Translations under genes and position numbers: made by a program
Source of the DNA: Alphaproteobacteria bacterium
GTDB taxonomy: Bacteria; Pseudomonadota; Alphaproteobacteria; Rhizobiales; Aestuariivirgaceae
Reading direction: 5' to 3'
Assembly (NCBI GenBank): GCA_020441605.1
Contig: JAGRLX010000125.1
Coordinates: 13,554-18,608, forward strand
Length of the DNA: 5,055 nt
Shown here: piece after piece, positions 1 through 4,723 of the stretch
How positions within the stretch are numbered: position 1 is the stretch's first letter
Layout: the number at the start of each line of letters is the position of its first letter
Notes under the pieces: generated by a model
Database searches by the model: none
The model's input: only the letters and a program-made list of their open reading frames with translations
Told to the model about the DNA's origin: nothing

Positions 1-288
1 CTTGTCGGCGGTCTTCCAGCCGTTGCGTTTCCAGCCGTGAATCCACTTGGTGATGCCGTCCTTCACATATTGCGAATCGACATGCATCTCGACGGGGCAG
101 GGACGCTTGAGCGCCTCCAGCGCCATGATGGCGGCCATGAGTTCCATGCGGTTGTTGGTGGTATTCGCTTCGCCGCCGGACATTTCCTTGCGGGTTCCGT
201 TGTAGTCGAGGATGACCCCCCATCCGCCGGGGCCGGGATTGCCCGAGCAGGCGCCATCGGTGTGGACAATGACCCTGTTGGCCGTCAT
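1..288 (-). CDS. rnhA: Ribonuclease HI, 3' end cut off by the window edge
   Basis: Ribonuclease HI cleaves the RNA strand of RNA-DNA hybrids in the cytoplasm (R-loops, replication primers) using two metal ions. The first 96 codons are visible, about two thirds of the usual length of roughly 150 residues. The N-terminus reads [20 protein letters not shown], the typical first strand and glycine-rich turn. Three of the four acidic catalytic residues are in place: Asp11, Glu49 (within TTNNRMEL) and Asp71 (within MHVDSQYV), matching E. coli Asp10, Glu48 and Asp70. The basic [11 protein letters not shown] segment (residues 81-91) is the substrate-binding handle. The fourth acidic residue and the histidine lie beyond the edge. 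The ATG overlaps the ispH stop codon (ATGA), so translation is probably coupled to ispH and the gene has no visible promoter of its own. Identification is firm. Confidence 0.96.
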   Translation of the reverse strand, partial: MTANRVIVHTDGACSGNPGPGGWGVILDYNGTRKEMSGGEANTTNNRMELMAAIMALEALKRPCPVEMHVDSQYVKDGITKWIHGWKRNGWKTADK

Positions 289-1250
289 GCGGCGGGAATT
301 GCCGGATCGCGCAGGCTGCGCGGAAGCTTGAAGGACACGTTCTCCTCGCGCAGCGTGACCATTTCAACATTGACCTCGTAGCGGTCTCGGAAAGCGGCGA
401 TGATCTCGTTGACCAGCACTTCCGGCGCCGAGGCACCCGCGGTGAGGCCGATGGTCCTGAGGCCCTCCAGCGCCGGCCAGGCCAGATCCGCTGCCCGTTG
501 CACCAGCAGCCCGCGGGGGCAGCCGTTCTTGATGCCCACCTCGACCAGCCGCTTGGAATTCGACGAATTGGGAGCGCCCACTACCAGCAGCAGGTCGATC
601 AGCGCGGCGATGGATTTCACCGCCTCCTGGCGGTTGGTGGTCGCGTAGCAGATATCTTCCTTGTAGGGCCCGCGGATCGCTGGAAACCGCCGCTGCAGGG
701 CCGCGATCACGTCCTTTGTGTCGTCGACCGAAAGTGTGGTTTGAGTGACATAAGCGACTTTGTCCGGGTCCCGCACCGCAAGCGCCGCAACGTCCTCCAC
801 CGTCTCGATGAGGGTGACGGCACCGTCCGGAAGCTGTCCCATGGTGCCGATCACCTCGGGATGCCCCTTGTGGCCGATGAGGATGATATCGAGGCCCTCG
901 GTGTGATGACGCTGGGCCTCCATGTGAACCTTGGTGACCAGCGGGCAGGTGGCGTCGATCTGGAACATGTGTCGGGCGGTGGCGGCGGCAGGTACCGATT
1001 TTGGCACCCCGTGGGCGGAAAACACCACGGGACGGCCGGTATCGGGTATTTCATCCAGCTCGTCGACGAAGATGGCGCCCTTGGCCTTGAGGTCGTCTAC
1101 CACATATTTGTTGTGGACGATCTCGTGGCGCACATAGACCGGCGCCCCATAGAGCGCCAGCGCCCGCTCCACGATGTCAACGGCCCGCACCACCCCGGCA
1201 CAAAAGCCACGGGGTGCCGCAAGAAGGATGGTGAGCGGCGGCTTGGTCAT
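285..1250 (-). CDS. ispH: 4-hydroxy-3-methylbut-2-enyl diphosphate reductase (IspH/LytB)
   Basis: IspH is the cytoplasmic iron-sulfur enzyme of the last MEP-pathway step. It reduces HMBPP to isopentenyl and dimethylallyl diphosphate, the precursors of quinones, undecaprenyl phosphate and other isoprenoids. The 321-residue product has the three cluster cysteines: Cys17 in APRGFCAGV, Cys102 in [11 protein letters not shown] and Cys201 in [10 protein letters not shown]. Also present are the substrate-binding histidines in EIVHNKY (His46), FSAHGVP (His80) and GHKGHPEV (His130), the catalytic Glu132, and the SSNSKRL diphosphate-binding motif (229-235). The start is the ATG giving [17 protein letters not shown], the usual distance before the first cysteine. 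The reading frame stays open for another 162 codons upstream, but that extension is low-complexity, Pro/Arg-rich and unlike any IspH. There is no Shine-Dalgarno before the ATG; a promoter placed to begin transcription at the A of the ATG may explain this. The stop overlaps rnhA by four bases. Confidence 0.96.
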   Translation of the reverse strand: MTKPPLTILLAAPRGFCAGVVRAVDIVERALALYGAPVYVRHEIVHNKYVVDDLKAKGAIFVDELDEIPDTGRPVVFSAHGVPKSVPAAATARHMFQIDATCPLVTKVHMEAQRHHTEGLDIILIGHKGHPEVIGTMGQLPDGAVTLIETVEDVAALAVRDPDKVAYVTQTTLSVDDTKDVIAALQRRFPAIRGPYKEDICYATTNRQEAVKSIAALIDLLLVVGAPNSSNSKRLVEVGIKNGCPRGLLVQRAADLAWPALEGLRTIGLTAGASAPEVLVNEIIAAFRDRYEVNVEMVTLREENVSFKLPRSLRDPAIPAA

Positions 1251-1256
1251 GCGACG

Positions 1257-1285
1257 TAAATGCTGCCCACACCACATGTTGTCAA
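1257..1285 (-). promoter_or_regulatory. Candidate ispH promoter giving a leaderless mRNA
   Basis: On the minus strand a perfect -35 hexamer TTGACA (1285-1280) is followed by a 17-base spacer and a weak -10 CATTTA (1262-1257). Counting six bases past the -10 puts +1 on position 1250, the A of the ispH ATG. This fits the missing Shine-Dalgarno, and leaderless transcripts are common in alphaproteobacteria such as Caulobacter. The -10 matches consensus poorly (2 of 6), so this remains a prediction. A short AT-rich inverted repeat (CAATA/TATTG, 1320-1333) lies just upstream and stands out from the GC-rich surroundings; it could be an upstream element or operator. Confidence 0.45.
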
Positions 1286-1387
1286 GCAAGCGGATTCCAT
1301 TCGCAGACGGTTCGCCAGCCAATATAATTATTGAGATGATCGCAGCATTGGGCGGCGGGCGCGGGAAAAACGGTGGAGGGGAATGCC

Positions 1388-1442
1388 GGAGCCGGGGCTC
1401 ACGCTGCAAATGGGGGTAGGATGGCGCAAGCGCGCCGGCTCC
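1388..1442. repeat. Perfect 8-bp inverted repeat enclosing a smaller hairpin
   Basis: On the plus strand the arms are GGAGCCGG (1388-1395) and CCGGCTCC (1435-1442), exact reverse complements separated by 39 bases. Nested near the right arm is a second stem, GGCGC/GCGCC on the minus strand around 1422-1437, which competes with it in part. It lies between the predicted upstream RNA start and ispH. No T tract follows on either strand, so it is not a standard intrinsic terminator. In DNA this GC-rich, short repeats can arise by chance. Confidence 0.4.
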
Positions 1443-1628
1443 TGGCGTGGCGGTGACGAATTCCGGTCCATGCTTCGGCCCTGTCCATTTAGAAGGACTG
1501 CCTAACTGCCTTGCGGCGCGGGGATCGTAGTGTCCCCGGGTCTTTCCGGTCTCGCCCGGGACGGATACTGCGTTACGGCATCCGGCGCGGGAGCCACAGA
1601 CTGTTTCGCGACACCGGGACGCTGTCGA

Positions 1629-1643
1629 CATCGTCCCCTCCTT
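1629..1643 (-). promoter_or_regulatory. Strong Shine-Dalgarno and ATG inside a hairpin, with no recognisable gene after it
   Basis: AAGGAGG (1643-1637) stands five bases before an ATG (1631-1629), the best ribosome-binding site in the left half of the window. The frame that follows has no stop before ispH and runs in frame into it (127 extra codons), but the peptide resembles nothing I recognise. The start codon sits in the 10-base loop of the GGGACG/CGTCCC stem (1616-1637), and the last G of the Shine-Dalgarno is in the stem, so access would depend on folding. The loop contains the self-complementary octamer TGTCGACA. Either a leader peptide is translated here or the match is part of an RNA structure. 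Confidence 0.4.
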
Positions 1644-1659
1644 GGAACAGCCTGGAAGG

Positions 1660-1688
1660 AATATACACTCAGATAGGATTAAAGTCAA
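1660..1688 (-). promoter_or_regulatory. Near-consensus sigma-70 promoter for the RNA upstream of ispH
   Basis: On the minus strand TTGACT (1688-1683) is followed by exactly 17 bases and TATATT (1665-1660), five of six consensus bases in each hexamer. It is the best minus-strand promoter in the window. The predicted +1 is A1653, which is also the outermost base of the first stem of the downstream RNA. It begins about 50 bp after the stop of the upstream GAF-phosphoribosyltransferase gene and points towards ispH. Confidence 0.65.
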
Positions 1689-1736
1689 GATCAAATCAGA
1701 GCTTTGCGGGTCGTCCACCGATGTCTCATTGACCAT

Positions 1737-2753
1737 TCATCCGGCAATCCAGACGGTCCCCACACAATCGATTGCGTTTGAACGGAGGCACCGCATTGCA
1801 AGCTCCATGTGCCTGCCCGAACTGGCAACATCATCGACGAGCAGTGATAGTCCCTCAACGCGTTTGGCGAGCTGTAGCGGAGCAAGCCTTGCAGATGTCT
1901 TCGGATGGGACGATCCTTTTTTTGCAGACGACACGAGGATGTTCTCGAAATGGCATCCCATCTTGGTGGCAACGCGTTCCGCGATCCTGACCGAGAACCC
2001 ATCGGGTTTGCCAGAGCTTCCGCATGGTATGGGAATAACATTCACCAGTGATGTGGCACCAAATTGCAATTTTGCGGAGGCCGCGATTTCATCCGCGACA
2101 ACCTCAACAAAGCTTTCAGGCAACTCTCGCTTCAGTGCTCTCAGTGCTTCGATCTGGTATGGCTTGATCTGCGAACGCCACGTACGGGAGCCTGTGAAAC
2201 TGAAGCCATTCCGCGTTATGAGCTGACGTCTCTCCACCAATGTAGACAACAGGAATTGCTCCGTCGCGCCTAACTCCCCTGCGGTTGCTGGAGGGTGCGT
2301 TGACTCCGGAGGCGGCTCCGCCAAACTTGGGTATGTCAATTCTTGGCGCGGGATGACTTGCAGCTGCGCAATCATTTTCACCATCACCTGAAGGATCACC
2401 AAGGTCTCCGCATTTTCGAAGACGTCCGGTTCAGGATTTGCGATGAGGATGATGATCGGCTCATCCTTGCCAACCTGCGCCAGGTTGGCTGCTATGAGTG
2501 ATTTGACTTTAGGCAAATGTTCGCTGAGTGGGTGGGCCGAGAAACTCCCGACTTTGCTTACATCCGGTATGTTGAGCAGTTGATTTCCTGAGAATTCCAA
2601 TGGGGGACCGCAAAAACCCTGAGGAATACGGTCGAATGAGAATCCTGTTTGATAGAGGATTTCCGGCTCTGTTCCTTTTGAACCCGAACGAAAGACAAGA
2701 ACTTCTGGTGCTCTGGTCAGCCGAGCTGCCAGTTCGCATACACTCATATACAT
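1737..2753 (-). CDS. GAF-like / phosphoribosyltransferase fusion protein, function unknown
   Basis: The 338-residue product has two parts. Residues 1 to about 138 resemble a degenerate GAF domain: LLNIPDVS (59-66), GSFSAHPL (69-76), a hydrophobic strand PIIILIANPEP (99-109) and a closing helix from FENAETLVILQ, the usual order in GAF sensors. A proline-rich linker (about 143-160) leads to a type I phosphoribosyltransferase-like domain. This has a strand SLVNVIPIP (235-243) and the PRPP loop LLVDDVASSGRHM (304-316), with the acidic pair Asp307-Asp308 and SSG; the usual final Thr is replaced (RHM). It is closest in style to ComF-like transferases, but no substrate can be assigned. There is no signal peptide or membrane segment. 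Base composition is near 50% GC by eye against roughly 65% for flanking genes, with A/T-ending codons, suggesting acquisition by transfer. The start is uncertain: TTG at 2759 and ATG at 2753 or 2747 share a frame, and none has a good Shine-Dalgarno. Confidence 0.75.
   Translation of the reverse strand: MYMSVCELAARLTRAPEVLVFRSGSKGTEPEILYQTGFSFDRIPQGFCGPPLEFSGNQLLNIPDVSKVGSFSAHPLSEHLPKVKSLIAANLAQVGKDEPIIILIANPEPDVFENAETLVILQVMVKMIAQLQVIPRQELTYPSLAEPPPESTHPPATAGELGATEQFLLSTLVERRQLITRNGFSFTGSRTWRSQIKPYQIEALRALKRELPESFVEVVADEIAASAKLQFGATSLVNVIPIPCGSSGKPDGFSVRIAERVATKMGCHFENILVSSAKKGSSHPKTSARLAPLQLAKRVEGLSLLVDDVASSGRHMELAMRCLRSNAIDCVGTVWIAG
2469..2489. repeat. Perfect 9-bp hairpin inside the GAF-phosphoribosyltransferase gene
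   Basis: Arms GCCAACCTG (2469-2477) and CAGGTTGGC (2481-2489) are exact reverse complements around a 3-base loop CGC. It lies within the codons for the ANLAQVG segment of the GAF-like domain. It could slow or pause transcription, be a binding site, or be chance; nothing else in the sequence decides between these. Confidence 0.5.
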
Positions 2754-2849
2754 ACGCAACCGCCGTCGAACTAAGGTGACGCCGCCATAGGATCACCTAA
2801 CGGCAGTTTAACCAAGGCATGCCCTAGAGGAAACTAACCGTCGCGGGCA

Positions 2850-2878
2850 TTTATGTGAAAAACAACTTAAAGTGTCAA
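2850..2878 (-). promoter_or_regulatory. Promoter of the GAF-phosphoribosyltransferase gene
   Basis: On the minus strand a perfect TTGACA (2878-2873) is followed by 17 bases and CATAAA (2855-2850), with 4 of 6 matches to the -10. The predicted start near 2843 leaves a leader of about 90 bases before the ATG. That leader contains the palindrome GGCATGCC (2816-2823), a possible operator or small stem. The promoter is back-to-back with the gcv promoter; about 44 bp separate the two -35 boxes, so one regulator could act on both. Confidence 0.55.
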
Positions 2879-2896
2879 TTCTGCCGTAATCTTTCA

Positions 2897-2907
2897 TTAA
2901 TGGTTAA
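2897..2907. promoter_or_regulatory. TTAA-type motif between the divergent promoters (possible CtrA half-site)
   Basis: Two TTAA tetramers lie three bases apart, and the minus strand reads TTAACCAT (2907-2900), a form known as a CtrA half-site in alphaproteobacteria. The full CtrA site has seven bases between the TTAA units, which is not met here. A further TTAACCA sits at 2808-2814 on the plus strand. The position between the two divergent -35 boxes fits a regulatory site, but the match is short and AT-rich, so support is weak. Confidence 0.2.
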
Positions 2908-2922
2908 CTCACTCAGCCTCCC

Positions 2923-2950
2923 TTGACTTCCCCTCCCATCCGCCTAGTCT
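2923..2950 (+). promoter_or_regulatory. Promoter of the gcvTHP operon
   Basis: TTGACT (2923-2928), a 16-base spacer and TAGTCT (2945-2950) precede the riboswitch. The -35 matches 5 of 6 bases; the -10 matches 4 of 6 (TA-T at its ends kept). Transcription would start near A2956-A2957, about ten bases before the first paired base of the riboswitch, the spacing expected if the whole aptamer pair is to be in the 5' leader. Confidence 0.55.
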
Positions 2951-2967
2951 GCACGAACTTTCAGCAT

Positions 2968-3162
2968 GACGCCTTGTGCGGGAGAGACCGGTTCGAACCG
3001 GCGCCGAAGGAGCAACCGCCCCGGAAACTCTCAGGCAAAAGGACCGCGAGGCGTTCGAAAATCTGGAGAGCAGCGGCGGCCGCATGGCTTGCCGCTCACC
3101 GAAGGAGCCAAGTTGCCGGTGTCGGAGTGACCGTCAACGAAATCTCTCAGGTCTCGTACAGA
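2968..3162 (+). ncRNA. Tandem glycine riboswitch (two aptamers) in the gcvT leader
   Basis: Glycine riboswitches sense glycine and usually switch on the glycine cleavage operon. Aptamer 1 (2978-3047) is closed by GCGG/CCGC. It contains GGAGAG, a stem CCGG/CCGG around TTCGAA (2988-3001), the conserved CCGAAGGAGCAA (3004-3015) and CTCTCAGGCAAAAGGAC (3028-3044). Aptamer 2 (3062-3162) is closed by TCTG/CAGA. It contains GGAGAG, the stem AGCGGC/GCCGCT (3072-3077 with 3091-3096), CCGAAGGAGCCAAG (3099-3112), the stem GTTG-CGGT/ACCG-CAAC (3112-3120 with 3130-3138) and CTCTCAGG (3144-3151). The leader ACGCCT (2969-2974) is perfectly complementary to AGGCGT (3049-3054) in the inter-aptamer linker, the P0 helix known from tandem glycine riboswitches. 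The 3' strand of aptamer 2 (GGTCTCGTACAGA) lacks the A-rich run found in aptamer 1. The linker between aptamers is about 14 bases. Identification is firm. Confidence 0.95.
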
Positions 3163-3168
3163 GGGGCA

Positions 3169-3188
3169 GGCCCGGGTTGCACCGGGCC
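3169..3188 (+). promoter_or_regulatory. GC hairpin between riboswitch and gcvT start (expression platform candidate)
   Basis: GGCCCGG (3169-3175) and CCGGGCC (3182-3188) form a perfect 7-bp stem with a 6-base loop, seven bases after the second aptamer. It ends 14 bases before the gcvT Shine-Dalgarno GAGGAG (3203-3208), which is five bases from the ATG. No T run follows, so it is not a classical intrinsic terminator. Control is more likely at translation initiation or by a Rho-type mechanism. No strong anti-Shine-Dalgarno pairing with the aptamer was found by eye, so the switching mechanism stays open. Confidence 0.6.
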
Positions 3189-3213
3189 ATGCAAACCTTT
3201 GTGAGGAGACACG

Positions 3214-4332
3214 ATGAGCAAGACAGCCACCCTACGCACGGCACTCTATGACGAGCACCTGAAACTGGGCGCCCGCATGGTGCCCTTTGCCGGCTATGAC
3301 ATGCCGGTGCAATATCCCACCGGCATCCTCGCCGAGCACGCCTGGACCCGCGAGAATGCCGGCCTGTTCGACGTCTCGCATATGGGCCAGTGCTTCATCT
3401 CCGGGCCTGATTTCGATACCGTTGCGAAGGCGATGGAAGCCATCGTGCCCGCCGATATCCTCGGCCTCGCGCCGCGCCAGCAGCGATATTCGCAATTGCT
3501 GTCGCCGGAGGGCGGCACACTTGACGACCTGATGATCACCCGCACCGAGGATGACGGAACGCTCTATGTCGTCGTCAATGCCTCGCGGAAAGACCATGAC
3601 TTCGCGCTGATTGCCAGTCATCTTCCCCCTGGCATCACCCTCGACCGCCGCGATGACCTGGCGCTGGTTGCCCTGCAGGGGCCAAAGGCCGAAGACGTGA
3701 TGGCCGAATTGGCGCCCACGGTCCGCGATCTCAAGTTCATGCACTATATGGACGTGACCGTGGCCGGCATGGCACTTCAGGTGTCACGCTCGGGATATAC
3801 CGGCGAGGACGGCTTCGAGATATCGGTTGCCGCCGCCGATGCCGCCAGGCTGTGGACCCTGCTCTTGAGCAATCCCGCGGTGAAGCCGGTGGGCCTGGGG
3901 GCGCGCGATTCGCTCCGCCTCGAAGGCGGCCTCTGCCTCTATGGCCATGAACTGGACGAGAACATCAGCCCGGTTGAGGCCGATTTGCTCTGGTCGATCG
4001 GCAAGCGCCGCCGCAGCGAGGGCGGATTCACCGGCGCCGCCCGCGTGCAGAAGGAACTGGCCGAAGGGCCGAAGCGCAAGCGTGTCGGCCTCAGGCCTGA
4101 AGGCCGTGCCCCCGCCCGCGACGGAACCACGATCACCGACATGACCGGCCGCCAGATCGGCGTGATCACCTCAGGCGGCTTTGGCCCCACCGTCGGCGGC
4201 CCCATCGCCATGGGCTATGTGGAGACGCAATCGTCCGCCCCCGGAACATCCGTTCAACTGATCGTGCGCGGCAATGCCATGCCGGCACAGATCGTCAAGC
4301 TTCCCTTTGTCCCCAACCGCTTCAAACGCTGA
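3214..4332 (+). CDS. gcvT: Aminomethyltransferase (glycine cleavage T protein)
   Basis: GcvT is the T component of the cytoplasmic glycine cleavage system. It takes the aminomethyl group from lipoyl-GcvH, releases ammonia and forms 5,10-methylenetetrahydrofolate. The 372 residues match the usual length. The N-terminal folate-binding part shows [14 protein letters not shown] (22-35), [12 protein letters not shown] (48-59) and GGTLDDLM (100-107), which holds the catalytic aspartate. [12 protein letters not shown] (191-202) and [20 protein letters not shown] (228-247) are family signatures. [10 protein letters not shown] (251-260) and a C-terminal barrel ending [10 protein letters not shown] close the protein. 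The ATG has GAGGAG five bases upstream and follows the riboswitch. The downstream gene begins 11 bases after the stop. Codon use is GC-rich like the rest of the operon. Nothing in it appears broken. Confidence 0.97.
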   Translation: MSKTATLRTALYDEHLKLGARMVPFAGYDMPVQYPTGILAEHAWTRENAGLFDVSHMGQCFISGPDFDTVAKAMEAIVPADILGLAPRQQRYSQLLSPEGGTLDDLMITRTEDDGTLYVVVNASRKDHDFALIASHLPPGITLDRRDDLALVALQGPKAEDVMAELAPTVRDLKFMHYMDVTVAGMALQVSRSGYTGEDGFEISVAAADAARLWTLLLSNPAVKPVGLGARDSLRLEGGLCLYGHELDENISPVEADLLWSIGKRRRSEGGFTGAARVQKELAEGPKRKRVGLRPEGRAPARDGTTITDMTGRQIGVITSGGFGPTVGGPIAMGYVETQSSAPGTSVQLIVRGNAMPAQIVKLPFVPNRFKR

Positions 4333-4343
4333 GGAGCAGCCAA

Positions 4344-4712
4344 ATGACCGTCAAGTATAGCAAGGACCACGAATGGGTGAAAGTCGAAGGCGGCATCGCC
4401 ACCATCGGCATCACCGACCACGCCCAGGAGCAGCTGGGGGACGTCGTCTTCGTCGAGCTTCCCGCGATCGGCAAGGCCGTCGAGAAGGACAAGGAAGCCG
4501 CGGTGGTGGAAAGCGTCAAGGCGGCGAGCGAGGTCTACGCGCCGGTCTCCGGCGAGGTGGTCGAGGTGAACAAGGATCTCGAGGGCGATCCGGGTCTGGT
4601 CAATCGCGAGGCTGAAGGCAGCGCCTGGTTCATGAAGGTGAAGCTCGCCAATCCATCTGAACTCGACGGTCTGATGGACAAGGCCGCCTATGATGCCTTT
4701 GTGGCCGGTTGA
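4344..4712 (+). CDS. gcvH: Glycine cleavage system H protein (lipoyl carrier)
   Basis: GcvH is the mobile carrier of the glycine cleavage system. Its lipoyl arm accepts the aminomethyl group from GcvP, presents it to GcvT and is reoxidised by dihydrolipoamide dehydrogenase, which is not in the window. The 122-residue product is of normal length. It opens [17 protein letters not shown], followed by [18 protein letters not shown] (23-40). The lipoylated residue is Lys59 in [13 protein letters not shown] (55-67), preceded by Glu56. The conserved [19 protein letters not shown] (81-99) and a short C-terminal helix complete the fold. A Shine-Dalgarno GAGGAG (4331-4336) overlaps the gcvT stop codon and lies seven bases from the ATG, which suggests close translational linkage. 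Identification is firm. Confidence 0.97.
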   Translation: MTVKYSKDHEWVKVEGGIATIGITDHAQEQLGDVVFVELPAIGKAVEKDKEAAVVESVKAASEVYAPVSGEVVEVNKDLEGDPGLVNREAEGSAWFMKVKLANPSELDGLMDKAAYDAFVAG

Positions 4713-4723
4713 GGAATATCAAC

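Larger units (their letters stand above)
1388..1653 (-). ncRNA. Candidate structured RNA or long structured leader upstream of ispH
   Basis: This stretch has no credible protein gene but many paired segments when read as a minus-strand transcript. From the predicted start at A1653, AGGCTGTT (1653-1646) pairs with AACAGTCT (1605-1598), 8 bp with one G-U. Inside is a 6-bp hairpin GGGACG/CGTCCC (1637-1632 with 1621-1616). Next come GGATGC/GTATCC (1583-1578 with 1568-1563, 6 bp with one G-U) and GTCCCGGG/CCCGGGGAC (1562-1555 with 1540-1532, 8 bp with one bulge). The 8-bp repeat GGAGCCGG/CCGGCTCC (1442-1435 with 1395-1388) follows. I recognise no known riboswitch, tmRNA, RNase P, SRP or 6S signature. 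The 3' end is unknown because no hairpin is followed by a T tract; 1388 is only the last paired segment seen. It could be a small RNA or the 5' leader of an ispH-rnhA message. Confidence 0.4.
2754..2967. other. Divergent intergenic control region
   Basis: About 210 bp between two divergently transcribed units, without a gene. It holds the minus-strand promoter (2850-2878) and the plus-strand promoter (2923-2950) listed separately, a GGCATGCC palindrome (2816-2823) and TTAA motifs. It is clearly AT-richer than the gcv genes, like the neighbouring GAF-phosphoribosyltransferase gene. No terminal repeats, tRNA or attachment-site-like duplications were seen by eye. Confidence 0.6.

Noticed and set aside
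498..1259. A 253-codon plus-strand open frame opposite ispH
   Set aside because: It is antisense to a firmly identified gene, in GC-rich DNA where long shadow frames are common; its His/Gly/Asp-rich product matches no family I know.
1388..1442. Intrinsic terminator for the upstream RNA
   Set aside because: The inverted repeat is stable but no T tract follows on either strand.
1251..1653. Known RNA classes (tmRNA, RNase P, SRP, 6S, cobalamin, TPP or SAM riboswitches)
   Set aside because: None of their hallmark sequences could be found by eye on either strand.
285..1736. A 483-residue minus-strand open frame ending as IspH
   Set aside because: The first 162 codons are Pro/Arg/Ser-rich, unlike IspH, and overlap a promoter and hairpins. 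The 321-residue start fits the family.
1642..2226. A 194-codon plus-strand open frame opposite the GAF-phosphoribosyltransferase gene
   Set aside because: It lacks a Shine-Dalgarno and recognisable motifs, while the opposite strand shows GAF-like and PRPP-loop motifs.
2923..3251. Two short plus-strand open frames across the gcvT leader
   Set aside because: They lie over the promoter and glycine riboswitch, whose conserved RNA motifs explain the sequence.
3232..3744. A 170-codon minus-strand open frame opposite gcvT
   Set aside because: Antisense shadow of a well-identified gene.
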